Positions 1-6,336 of a DNA stretch of 15,714 nucleotides are shown piece by piece. Below the pieces are notes generated by a model. The model searched no databases. It was not told where the DNA came from and saw only the letters and a program-made list of their open reading frames with translations. The position numbers and the translations under genes are program-made. The stretch is taken from the NCBI GenBank assembly GCA_964564595.1, contig CAZMCA010000071.1, positions 1 through 15,714 of the forward strand. The letters run 5' to 3'. How positions within the stretch are numbered: the stretch's first letter is position 1; every line of letters starts with the position of its first letter. The DNA is from JBEVOS01 sp964564595. GTDB lineage: Bacteria; Pseudomonadota; Alphaproteobacteria; Caulobacterales; Aquidulcibacteraceae.

Positions 1-163
1 TTTTGTGCTCCTCGCGGATGATGTCCATGCAGAGTTCGACGCATTCATCGCAGATGAAAACCGTCGGGCCGGCAATGAGCTTGCGCACCTCGTGCTGACT
101 CTTTCCGCAGAAAGAACAGTACAGGGTGTTCTTGGTTTCTCCGCCGGTCGCGCCTTTGCTCAT
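1..163 (-). CDS. clpX: ClpX N-terminus, ATP-dependent unfoldase of ClpXP (partial)
   Basis: ClpX is the AAA+ unfoldase that recognises tagged substrates in the cytoplasm and threads them into ClpP. Only the first 54 codons are present; the gene continues past base 1. The visible part is the zinc-binding (ZBD) domain: Cys residues in CSFCGKS near residues 15-18 and in ICDECVELC near residues 37-44 give the C4 zinc site, with the conserved HEVRKLIAGP between them. The ATG at 161-163 is preceded by an AAGGAAAG Shine-Dalgarno sequence. The gene lies downstream of clpP on the same strand with a 189-bp gap, so it may have its own promoter. Identity is essentially certain from the ZBD; nothing can be said of the AAA+ core. 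Confidence 0.97.
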   Translation of the reverse strand, partial: MSKGATGGETKNTLYCSFCGKSQHEVRKLIAGPTVFICDECVELCMDIIREEHK

Positions 164-352
164 CGGCTTTCCTTACAGGGGCGGGGCGCCCGCTTTGCGG
201 CGGCGGAATGGCTAATTCCGCCCCTCATCACGTTCACCTTTCCCGCGATCCCTTTCAAAACGGTTCACCGCCCCGAAGGGCGATACGATCATAGCAAGCT
301 CAGGGCCGCAAGCCGGACCCTGCCACGGAGCCCACGCAAGCCCTTGAGCCGC

Positions 353-982
353 CTACGCAATCGGCGCCGGCCCCTCGGCCAGTTCGCGCTTTTCATAGAC
401 CCGGTCCACCAGGCCAAAGGCTTTGGCCTCTTCCGCAGTCATGAAGTGGTCGCGGTCGAGCGTCCGCTCCACCCGTTCATAAGGCTGACCGGTGTGTTTG
501 ACGTAAATTTCGTTGAGCCGGCGCTTGGTGGCGATGATGTCCTCGGCGTGCCGCTCGATATCGCTGGCTTGGCCGCGGAAGCCGCCGGAGGGCTGGTGCA
601 CCATCACGCGGGCGTTCGGCAGACACACCCGCATGCCCTTCGCGCCCGCCGCCAGCAGCAGCGAGCCCATTGAAGCGGCCTGCCCGATGCAGACCGTCGA
701 AACCGGGCTGCGGATGTATTGCATGGTGTCGTAGATCGCGAGCCCGGAGGTCACGATTCCGCCCGGGCTATTGATATACATATTGATTTCGCGCTTCGGG
801 TTCTCCGATTCCAGGAACAGAAGCTGCGAGGTCACGAGGCTGGCGAGCCCATCCTCGATCGGCCCGGTCACGAAAATGATCCGCTCCTTGAGGAGGCGCG
901 AGAAGATATCGAACGCGCGTTCCCCGCGGCTCGTCTGCTCGATCACCATCGGAACGAGGTTCATCAATCTTTCGTGGGACAT
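353..982 (-). CDS. clpP: ClpP, ATP-dependent Clp protease proteolytic subunit
   Basis: ClpP is the tetradecameric serine peptidase that degrades substrates delivered by ClpX or ClpA. The 209-residue length is normal for the family. The triad is complete: Ser104 in QAASMGS, His129 in MVHQPSGG and Asp178 in LDRDHF, with the same spacing as the E. coli enzyme. The oligomerisation and substrate-groove segment INSPGG is at 70-75. A short N-terminal stretch (MSHERLMNLVPMVIEQ) resembles the usual propeptide and axial loop region. The start ATG at 980-982 has an AAAGG Shine-Dalgarno about 6 nt upstream. It sits between tig and clpX, the common bacterial order. In Caulobacter I recall cicA between clpP and clpX; here nothing lies between them. 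Confidence 0.98.
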   Translation of the reverse strand: MSHERLMNLVPMVIEQTSRGERAFDIFSRLLKERIIFVTGPIEDGLASLVTSQLLFLESENPKREINMYINSPGGIVTSGLAIYDTMQYIRSPVSTVCIGQAASMGSLLLAAGAKGMRVCLPNARVMVHQPSGGFRGQASDIERHAEDIIATKRRLNEIYVKHTGQPYERVERTLDRDHFMTAEEAKAFGLVDRVYEKRELAEGPAPIA

Positions 983-1033
983 GGCCGCCTTTCGGGAGAG
1001 ACGGCTGGGAAGAATCGGGTCCCCGCCGCCAGG

Positions 1034-1064
1034 ATCATATTTGCGCTTGGGGCCAGCCCCGCAA
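1034..1064 (-). promoter_or_regulatory. possible sigma70-type promoter of clpP
   Basis: In the tig-clpP gap the minus strand reads TTGCGG (1064-1059), a 19-bp spacer and TATGAT (1039-1034), about 50 nt upstream of the clpP start. The -10 element is good, the -35 weak and the spacer long. A hairpin (1046-1065) lies in the same place. Plausible but unproven; clpP could equally be read through from tig. Confidence 0.3.
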
Positions 1065-1089
1065 GCCCCACGGCCAGCCTGGCGACGCC

Positions 1090-2433
1090 TTAAGCCGCCT
1101 GCAGCCCCTCATCCTCGGCGAACAGCTCGTCACGGGTCACCGTCTTGTTGGAGACCTTGGCGAGTTCGAGGATGTAATCGACGACCTTCTCTTCGTAGAG
1201 CGGCGCCCGGATTTGGGCCAGGAGCTGCGGGTTCTTCTGGTAGAGCTCGAACACGCGCTGCTCTTGGCCCGGGAAGTTGCGGGCGTGCTGCGCCACGGCG
1301 CGGGCCACTTCCTGCTCGGGAAGCTCAACCTTCGCGCGCCGGCCGATCTCGGCAAGCAGCAGGCCAAGGCGCACGCGGCGCTCGGCGATCTTGCGGTATT
1401 CGGCGCGGAGCTGATCCTCGGACTTATCCTTGTCCTCCGGGTCGAGGCGATCTTGCTCTTTGTCCTGCTGGATCTGTTGCCAGATCTGGCTGAACTCGGC
1501 TTCCACCATGCCGGGCGGCAGCGGGAAATCGTGGCCGGCGTCGAGCTTGTCGAACAGCGCGCGCTTGGCCTTGGCGCGTGATTGCTGCGTGTGATCGTTC
1601 TGAATGCGCTCTTTCAGCGCCGTCTTCAGCGCGCCGAGATCATCGAACCCGAACTGCTTGGCGAATTCGTCATTCGCTTCCGCATCCTTGGGCGCCTTCA
1701 CTTCGGAAATTTTGGTGTCAAACGTCGCCTTTTGCCCAGCGAGCTTTTCAACCGGATAGGCCTCTGGGAACGTCACCTCGATCGTGCGTTCGTCGCCGGC
1801 TTTGACGCCCACGAGTGCCTCTTCGAAGCCCGGGATGAATTGGCCCGCGCCGATGCGCAGCGTCGCGCCTTCTGCTGCGCCGCCTTCAAACGCTTCGCCA
1901 TCGATCTTGCCGAGAAAATCGAGCACGATTTGATCGCCGTCAGCCGCGACGCCATCCTTTGTTTCGTACGCCGTGTTCGCCTTCAGCAAACTGGAGAGCG
2001 ATTCATCGACCTGCGCATCCGTCACGTCGGCGACGGGGCGTTCGATCGCGATCGAACCAAGTTCGATCGGTTCGAACTCGGGCATGATCTCGAACTTCAC
2101 TTCGAACGAAAGATCGGCCTTGCCGGCCTGCACTTGCGCAAGATCGCTCTTGAGATCGAGTTGCGGCTCGGACGCCGGGCGCACATTCGCCTTCTCGATC
2201 GATTCCTGCGTCGACTTCTGCACCGCCTCGTTGATGAGGTCCTGCATGAAGCCGGGGCCATACACTTTGCGAATGTGGCTCGCGGGCACTTTGCCAGGAC
2301 GGAAGCCGTTGATGCGCACGCGCGGCTGCACTTCAGCGATCTTGGCCGAGAGTTGCCGCTCGAGATCCGCGGCGGGCACCACCACGCTGTAGGTGCGCTG
2401 CAGGCCCTCAGAGCGGGTCTCGGTCATTTGCAT
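1090..2433 (-). CDS. tig: trigger factor, ribosome-associated chaperone and peptidyl-prolyl isomerase
   Basis: Trigger factor binds the ribosome exit tunnel and folds nascent chains. The 447-residue product has the three usual parts: an N-terminal ribosome-binding domain with the signature GFRPGKVP at 43-50, exactly the position found in E. coli; an FKBP-type PPIase domain at about 163-246; and a long helical C-terminal chaperone region to residue 447. The reading frame is open 18 codons further upstream. I chose the ATG at 2431-2433 because it has AGGA 8 nt upstream and places the signature correctly; an ATG two codons later (2425-2427) is the only close rival. The gene heads the tig-clpP-clpX block and is divergent from tRNA-Leu. 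A strong inverted repeat lies about 40 nt upstream of the start. Confidence 0.98.
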   Translation of the reverse strand: MQMTETRSEGLQRTYSVVVPAADLERQLSAKIAEVQPRVRINGFRPGKVPASHIRKVYGPGFMQDLINEAVQKSTQESIEKANVRPASEPQLDLKSDLAQVQAGKADLSFEVKFEIMPEFEPIELGSIAIERPVADVTDAQVDESLSSLLKANTAYETKDGVAADGDQIVLDFLGKIDGEAFEGGAAEGATLRIGAGQFIPGFEEALVGVKAGDERTIEVTFPEAYPVEKLAGQKATFDTKISEVKAPKDAEANDEFAKQFGFDDLGALKTALKERIQNDHTQQSRAKAKRALFDKLDAGHDFPLPPGMVEAEFSQIWQQIQQDKEQDRLDPEDKDKSEDQLRAEYRKIAERRVRLGLLLAEIGRRAKVELPEQEVARAVAQHARNFPGQEQRVFELYQKNPQLLAQIRAPLYEEKVVDYILELAKVSNKTVTRDELFAEDEGLQAA

Positions 2434-2473
2434 CGTTTTGGTCCTGGGGGTCGCGAGTTGGGAAAGCATGGAC

Positions 2474-2501
2474 GCCCGGCGCTGCAAGGCGCGCGCCGGG
2501 C
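2474..2501 (-). promoter_or_regulatory. stem-loop in the tig leader
   Basis: GCCCGGCGC (2474-2482) and GCGCCGGGC (2493-2501) are perfect 9-bp complements around a 10-nt loop. In the tig transcript this is a very GC-rich hairpin ending about 40 nt before the start codon. There is no T-run after it on either strand, so a plain terminator is unlikely. Function is not known. Confidence 0.5.
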
Positions 2502-2516
2502 AATTGAACGGGCGGG

Positions 2517-2546
2517 CTTATGACACGCCCGTTTTGGGGTGTCCAA
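2517..2546 (-). promoter_or_regulatory. possible sigma70-type promoter of tig
   Basis: The minus strand reads TTGGAC (2546-2541), an 18-bp spacer and CATAAG (2522-2517). Matches to the consensus are 3/6 and 4/6. The position would start the mRNA just upstream of the leader stem-loop at 2474-2501 and about 80 nt before the tig start codon. Weak match; listed because it is the best candidate in the gap. Confidence 0.3.
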
Positions 2547-2585
2547 CGCGCCACATCGCCCCGCTTTCCACCCCCTCTCCGGCGC

Positions 2586-2593
2586 CCTAGAAC
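2586..2593 (+). promoter_or_regulatory. possible -10 element of the tRNA-Leu promoter
   Basis: CCTAGAAC matches 7 of 8 positions of the GCTANAWC -10 consensus described for Caulobacter housekeeping promoters. It lies 10 nt before the mature tRNA 5' end, which fits a start site a few bases upstream of the tRNA. No convincing -35 is seen. Confidence 0.35.
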
Positions 2594-2602
2594 CGCCCGC
2601 GC

Positions 2603-2687
2603 GCGGACGTGGCGGAACTGGCAGACGCACTGGATTTAGGTTCCAGCGCCGCAAGGCGTGCGGGTTCGACTCCCGCCGTCCGCACCA
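2603..2687 (+). tRNA. tRNA-Leu (anticodon UAG)
   Basis: The 85-nt sequence folds as a class II tRNA. The acceptor stem is GCGGACG (2603-2609) with CGTCCGC (2677-2683). The anticodon stem CTGGA/TCCAG encloses loop TTTAGGT, with anticodon TAG at 2637-2639 reading CUA leucine codons. The long variable arm is CGCC-GCAA-GGCG (2647-2658). The T arm is GCGGG/CCCGC with TTCGACT. A73 and an encoded CCA (2685-2687) complete the 3' end. It is transcribed divergently from tig. Confidence 0.98.
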
Positions 2688-2713
2688 ATCCCAAGTTGCG
2701 TTGCAACCTAAGG

Positions 2714-2736
2714 ACACACTTAAGGGTGTGTTTACG
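2714..2736 (+). terminator. weak intrinsic terminator after tRNA-Leu
   Basis: ACACAC (2714-2719) pairs with GTGTGT (2726-2731), plus a possible inner T-G pair, and is followed by TTTAC. The stem is only 6-7 bp and the T-run is short. It lies 26 nt after the tRNA and before the nuclease gene, so it would separate the two transcripts. Confidence 0.4.
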
Positions 2737-2752
2737 GATATAGCCACTCTCG

Positions 2753-2760
2753 GTTGCAAC
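2753..2760. repeat. second copy of a GTTGCAAC palindrome pair
   Basis: GTTGCAAC occurs at 2700-2707 and again at 2753-2760, the second inside a perfect 12-bp palindrome (CGGTTGCAACCG, 2751-2762). The copies are 53 bp apart, close to five helical turns, flank the hairpin at 2714-2731, and the second abuts the Shine-Dalgarno of the nuclease gene. They could be operator sites or simply a foldable pair; not proven. Confidence 0.35.
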
Positions 2761-2773
2761 CGGGAGACTCGGC

Positions 2774-3193
2774 ATGTGGGTTGGTTTGATCTTGGCTGCG
2801 GGCGTGTTGCTCAGCGAGCCGCGCGTGGTTGATGGCGATACGCTCCGCGACGGTCGCGGCGAATACTACCGTGTGGAAAACCTGGACGCGCCGGAGCTTG
2901 GCCGCCGCGCGCGGTGCCCCGCCGAACTCGCGCTTGCTGAGGCCGCTCGTGACGAGGCCCGCCGTCTGGTCGCGACAGCGTCCCGCGTCGAAGCGGTCGA
3001 AACCGGCCGGCGCGACCGCTACGACCGCAACCTCGCGCGGATCGAAATCGACGGGCGCGACCTTGGCGAAACGTTGATCGCGCAAGGTCTCGCCCGCCCG
3101 TGGCGCGGCCGCTCATCCAACTTTTGCGAAGCGTCTACTGCCAGCCGCTCGACGACGCCTCAGCGGCCCGTTCGTTCAATGGCCGCGAGATGA
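2774..3193 (+). CDS. staphylococcal-nuclease-fold (SNase/thermonuclease) protein
   Basis: This is a Ca2+-dependent phosphodiesterase fold. Conserved SNase residues align in order: Asp20 and Asp22 in VVDGDT, Arg33 and Asp38-Glu41 in YRVENLDAPE, and Arg85 in DRYDRNLAR; these correspond to Asp19/Asp21, Arg35, Asp40, Glu43 and Arg87 of the staphylococcal enzyme, so it looks catalytically competent. The core ends near GLARPWRGR (105-113), with the frequent late Cys at 118. The first 13 residues are hydrophobic but carry no basic residue, so export is uncertain. The start ATG has GGGAG 7 nt upstream. The last 20 or so codons overlap the 3' end of the convergent gene by 59 nt and encode a Ser/Arg-rich tail unlike the family. 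The substrate (DNA or RNA) is unknown. Confidence 0.83.
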   Translation: MWVGLILAAGVLLSEPRVVDGDTLRDGRGEYYRVENLDAPELGRRARCPAELALAEAARDEARRLVATASRVEAVETGRRDRYDRNLARIEIDGRDLGETLIAQGLARPWRGRSSNFCEASTASRSTTPQRPVRSMAAR

Positions 3194-3800
3194 GGCCGGA
3201 CTGGGTGATGCGCACTTCGTAGCGCGCGCCATCCGCCATCGGCATGTACGCGCCCGAGCCGTAAAGCGTATCGACGACTGGAGCGTATTGGCTGAATTGC
3301 CGCGCCAGAGGCCATAGATCGATGCCGGTGGAGCGTGCGGGCCGCAGATCGTACGCGCTGCGCTGTGCGTTCAATTCGTCGGCTGTTTCTTCGTAGCGGC
3401 CTGAGAAGCGGTCGAGCCGGTATTGCGAGTCCAGCCCCAGCACGTTCGCCCAGGGCTTCCACTTCAACACGCGCGCTTCCATGCGCCACTGGTCGCCGTG
3501 GATTTCATACGTGTTGGTCGCGCCATCGGGCGTCGTCACCACCGCGTCGTAGAGCTGCGGGCCCTTTTGAGTGAGGTCGATCGTCGCGACCGGCCGGTCA
3601 TAAGCGAGCCGGTTGTAGGTCTGAATATTGAGCCCGAGGAGCCCGAGGATCGCGCCCGTCGCGAGCACGACGCCGCCGCCGAATATCCCGCGCCCGCCCT
3701 TGAAGGGGCGCCCGCGGAAGATCCACCCAAGCCCGCTGAGGACGATGGCGAGGCCGAATACGGCGACGACCGCCGGGAGAATCCACCACCACCAGACCAT
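3135..3800 (-). CDS. two-helix membrane protein of unknown function
   Basis: The 221-residue protein has two hydrophobic helices (about 5-28, starting with a WWWW run, and 38-58), separated by a basic Gly-rich linker. A soluble domain of about 160 residues with YDRPVATIDL (67-76) and QYRLDRFSGRY (126-136) follows. Similar proteins in proteobacteria are often labelled 'cation/multidrug efflux pump' in databases, but two helices cannot form such a pump and I see no transport motif, so I do not use that name. The short loop between the helices and the large C-terminal domain suggest both ends lie on the same side of the inner membrane. A GGAGG Shine-Dalgarno (3808-3812) lies 7 nt before the ATG. 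It is 69 nt downstream of the NAD(P)HX repair gene but a terminator-like hairpin intervenes. Its 3' end overlaps the convergent nuclease gene. Confidence 0.75.
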   Translation of the reverse strand: MVWWWWILPAVVAVFGLAIVLSGLGWIFRGRPFKGGRGIFGGGVVLATGAILGLLGLNIQTYNRLAYDRPVATIDLTQKGPQLYDAVVTTPDGATNTYEIHGDQWRMEARVLKWKPWANVLGLDSQYRLDRFSGRYEETADELNAQRSAYDLRPARSTGIDLWPLARQFSQYAPVVDTLYGSGAYMPMADGARYEVRITQSGLISRPLNERAAEASSSGWQ

Positions 3801-3840
3801 TACCCGCCCTCCAATGGCTCCCCCGAGCCGCCTTCGTGTT

Positions 3841-3885
3841 AACCCAAAAGCCTGCGGTGAGCGAGGGCGTCAACGCCGCCGCAGG
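3841..3885 (-). terminator. terminator-like hairpin straddling the end of the nnr gene
   Basis: On the minus strand CCTGCGG (3885-3879) pairs with CCGCAGG (3857-3851) and is followed by CTTTTGGG. The 21-nt loop holds a smaller GGCG/CGCC stem. The structure overlaps the last codons and the TGA (3872-3870) of the repair-enzyme gene and would end the four-gene operon. The long loop makes it a weak prediction. Confidence 0.4.
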
Positions 3886-5330
3886 GGAAGCGGCGCCGCC
3901 TCATTGAGCACGTCCCGCAGTGCGGCGGGTAAATCTTCCGCGATGAGCCCTGGCCCGGCGATCTCCCCTGCCCGCCCGTGCAACCACGCCCCAGCGCTCG
4001 CGGCGTCGAAACCGGTGAGTCCCTGCGCGAGCAATCCCGCGATGATCCCGGCCAGCACGTCGCCTGAACCGGCGGTCGCCAGAAACGGCGTGCCACTGGT
4101 GTTCACGATCACGCGCCCATCCGGCGCCGCGATCACCGTGTCCGGGCCCTTTAGCAGCACAACACAGCGCGCCCGCGCCGCCGCCGTGCGCGCCGCATCG
4201 ATCCGGTTGGATCGCGCTTCCAGGAGATCACCGAACAAGCGGCGAAACTCACCGACATGCGGCGTCATCACGTCGCCCTCGCGCAGCCGCGCGAACAGCG
4301 CGTTGGGCTCGTCCGCAAACACGGTCAGCGCATCGGCGTCGAGCACGAGCGGCGCGTCCTGTGCGGCAAGCGCCAACACCGCCGCGCGCGTTGCATCTGT
4401 GACGCCGGCGGCTGGTCCGATCACGACGGCCTTTGCGCCACGCGCTGCGGCGGCGATCTCTTCAGCGCCGCCCGCCTTCTGCACCATCACCGCGGTAAGG
4501 TGCGCGGCGTTCACGATCAAAGCGTCCGGCGGGGAGAGCACCGTCACCAGCCCCGCGCCCGCGCGCAACGCCGCATGCGCTGAAAGGCGCGCGGCGCCGG
4601 TGCGCGCGACAGGGCCGCTCACCACCATGCAGTGACCGCGCGCATGCTTGTGCGCGTCGGGCGCCGGCCAGGGCAACGCCCAGAGCGATGGATCGTTTTC
4701 CCAAATCCGCAGCCGGCGCTCTTCCAGCACTTGCTCCGGCACGCCAATGTCCGCGACGATCACCTCGCCGCACTGTGCTTTGCTGGGCGCCAACACGTGC
4801 GCCAGCTTTTTGCACACGAACGTCACGGTGATCGCGGCCGTGATCGACGGCCCATCGATCGCAAGACCGTCGCCATGCACGCCACTCGGCACATCGATCG
4901 CAACGGTGCGCTCTGGCGGCAGCATCTGCGCGAGTCGCCACGCTGCGCCCTCAAGCGGGCGCGTCAGCCCAGCGCCAAAGAGCGCATCGACGTATAGCGC
5001 GGCTTTTCGGGCGCCGAGCGGATGCACTTCGCCGCCATAGCCGCGCGCGGCATCCGCCGCATCGCCCTTCAGCGCTTCGCGCGGCGTATCGGTCTCAACC
5101 CAGACAGGCCAGCCCAATTCCCACAGGCGGCGCGCCGCGACCCAGCCATCGCCGCCATTGTTGCCCGGCCCACACAGCACCGCCGTCGTGCACGGCGCAA
5201 ACCGCGCCACGATCACGTCCGCGACCGCGCGGCCCGCATTTTCCATCAGCGTGCGCGTCGGCACGCCAAGCTCCGCTGCGCGCGCATCGATCGCGCGCAT
5301 GTCTTCAACGGTGATGAGTTCGCGGCTCAC
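3870..5330 (-). CDS. nnr: bifunctional NAD(P)H-hydrate epimerase / ADP-dependent dehydratase
   Basis: This enzyme repairs damaged NADHX and NADPHX: the N-terminal half epimerises R- to S-hydrate and the C-terminal half dehydrates the S form with ADP. The YjeF_N domain covers about 1-215, with the GPGNNGGDG phosphate loop at 54-62 and AIDVPSGVHGDG at 144-155. The ribokinase-like dehydratase covers about 225-480, with MTPHVGEF at 355-362 and NTSGTPFLATAGSGDVLAG at 410-428; Asp424 is the expected catalytic residue. The 486-residue length is usual for the fusion. The start is GTG at 5328-5330, 10 nt after the upstream stop; no in-frame ATG lies upstream and the Shine-Dalgarno (GGCAGG) is poor, suggesting translational coupling. 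It is the last gene of a minus-strand run that begins next to glnB. Confidence 0.95.
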   Translation of the reverse strand: MSRELITVEDMRAIDARAAELGVPTRTLMENAGRAVADVIVARFAPCTTAVLCGPGNNGGDGWVAARRLWELGWPVWVETDTPREALKGDAADAARGYGGEVHPLGARKAALYVDALFGAGLTRPLEGAAWRLAQMLPPERTVAIDVPSGVHGDGLAIDGPSITAAITVTFVCKKLAHVLAPSKAQCGEVIVADIGVPEQVLEERRLRIWENDPSLWALPWPAPDAHKHARGHCMVVSGPVARTGAARLSAHAALRAGAGLVTVLSPPDALIVNAAHLTAVMVQKAGGAEEIAAAARGAKAVVIGPAAGVTDATRAAVLALAAQDAPLVLDADALTVFADEPNALFARLREGDVMTPHVGEFRRLFGDLLEARSNRIDAARTAAARARCVVLLKGPDTVIAAPDGRVIVNTSGTPFLATAGSGDVLAGIIAGLLAQGLTGFDAASAGAWLHGRAGEIAGPGLIAEDLPAALRDVLNEAAPLPLRRR

Positions 5331-5340
5331 AGACCTGCCA

Positions 5341-5886
5341 TCACAAAACCGGCACGGCGGCGTTCTCGTCGCCCTGCGCGACGAGCTTCAAGCGTGCGCC
5401 ATCCGTATCGAACACGTTGATCGAACAATTCGCAGGCCGGAAGATCGTCACGGCCTCGTTGTTCGTCGCCGCACCGAGCGCGACGTTGATCGCCACGAAG
5501 TGCGTGAACACCGCGGTGTCTTCTTTCAGCGCGATCAGGCCCTCGATCAGCTCACGGCGCCACTCCGCGTGCCCCGGCAGCGCGCTCCATGGCCCGGCCA
5601 TCGCTTGGCGCAGCCACGCCGGGCGATCGCCAATGCCCTCCGGCGTCGGGATCTCTGTGACGCACGGCTCGACGCGCGCAACGAGCCCGCTCTCCATCTC
5701 GAACGCCGCCGCCGTCTCGCGGCAACGCTGGAGCGGAGACGTGATCGCTTGTGCCGGCTTCAGCACGCCGAGCTTGTAGGCCGCATCCGCCGCCTGCTTT
5801 TGCCCAAGCGGCGAAAGTCCCGGATCGTCGTGCTGGCCCCACGCCGCCGCCGCTTCGCCGTGTCTGATGAGATAAAGCCGCGCCAT
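5341..5886 (-). CDS. histidine phosphatase family protein
   Basis: The 181-residue protein belongs to the branch 1 histidine phosphatases (phosphoglycerate mutase/SixA-like). The catalytic RHG motif is LIRHGEA with His9 as the phosphoacceptor. SPLQRCRETA (50-59) supplies the second phosphate-binding arginine, and FTHF places the second catalytic His at 129. The family dephosphorylates small sugar phosphates or phosphohistidine; the substrate here cannot be read. The frame is open upstream of base 5886, but the ATG at 5884-5886 is right: AGGGAG lies 6 nt before it and the RHG motif then falls at the normal N-terminal position. It ends 10 nt before the repair-enzyme GTG and begins 53 nt after the GFA gene, so all are likely cotranscribed. 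Confidence 0.92.
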   Translation of the reverse strand: MARLYLIRHGEAAAAWGQHDDPGLSPLGQKQAADAAYKLGVLKPAQAITSPLQRCRETAAAFEMESGLVARVEPCVTEIPTPEGIGDRPAWLRQAMAGPWSALPGHAEWRRELIEGLIALKEDTAVFTHFVAINVALGAATNNEAVTIFRPANCSINVFDTDGARLKLVAQGDENAAVPVL

Positions 5887-5939
5887 GTGATCTCCCTGTT
5901 GCGGGAGGCATAGCGCATCGGCGTGACAAGTGAACCCGC

Positions 5940-6326
5940 TCACCCGTCGGTTGGCACGTCCGTAGGCGGCCGGTCCCAAGGCTGCGCGTGGCTCGCCCAC
6001 TCGCTCACCTGCACGTTCAGTGGAAACACGCCATCGATCGTGCCGGCGCGGATGTTCACGTGCTTGGGCGATGACTGAGAATACACCGTCGTGCCGCATT
6101 CCACGCAGAACGTTCGCGGGATCGGCGGAGCATCGTATTCACGCCTGAGCGTCACCGTCTTGGTCGCGCCCGCCATCGCGAACCCTTCCACCGGCACGAC
6201 CACGATCGTCAGATGCCCCGCCCCGCTCTCACGGCGGCACGTCGTGCAATAGCACTTGCACACGAACACAGGTTCTGCGGCCGTCTCGTAGCGCACCGCG
6301 CCGCATAAGCATCCGCCACCGATCAC
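5940..6326 (-). CDS. GFA family zinc protein (glutathione-dependent formaldehyde-activating enzyme-like)
   Basis: The 128-residue protein has the full GFA/CENP-V cysteine pattern: Cys6 and Cys8 in GGCLCGAVRY with Cys74 and Cys77 in FCVECGT for the structural zinc, and Cys25-x-Cys27-x-x-Cys30 for the second zinc site. Members of this family were named for catalysing S-hydroxymethylglutathione formation from formaldehyde and glutathione, but most are uncharacterised, so the reaction is not assured. The start is GTG at 6324-6326; its AGGAG Shine-Dalgarno (6334-6338) overlaps the TAG of the upstream thiolase-like gene, a sign of translational coupling. Confidence 0.92.
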   Translation of the reverse strand: MIGGGCLCGAVRYETAAEPVFVCKCYCTTCRRESGAGHLTIVVVPVEGFAMAGATKTVTLRREYDAPPIPRTFCVECGTTVYSQSSPKHVNIRAGTIDGVFPLNVQVSEWASHAQPWDRPPTDVPTDG

Positions 6327-6336
6327 GCGCGCACTC

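Noticed and set aside
301..322. Hairpin CAGGG...CCCTG after clpP as a terminator
   Set aside because: The stem is 5+3 bp with a bulge and there is no T-run after it on the minus strand; it also overlaps the candidate clpX upstream elements.
1046..1065. Hairpin between tig and clpP as a tig terminator
   Set aside because: Only four G-C pairs plus three pairs beyond a bulge, followed by GCGCAAATATG with no T-run.
1582..2523. Long open frame on the plus strand opposite tig
   Set aside because: It is a GC-driven shadow of the well-supported trigger factor gene and encodes a repetitive Arg/Leu/His-rich product with no recognisable motif.
2603..2687. tRNA-Leu as an integration site
   Set aside because: No second copy of the tRNA 3' end, integrase gene or foreign-looking DNA is visible in the window.
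5887..6099. Upstream extension of the histidine phosphatase frame into the GFA gene
   Set aside because: The added 71 residues are Arg-rich and antifamily; the ATG at 5884-5886 has a good Shine-Dalgarno and puts the RHG motif at the normal place.
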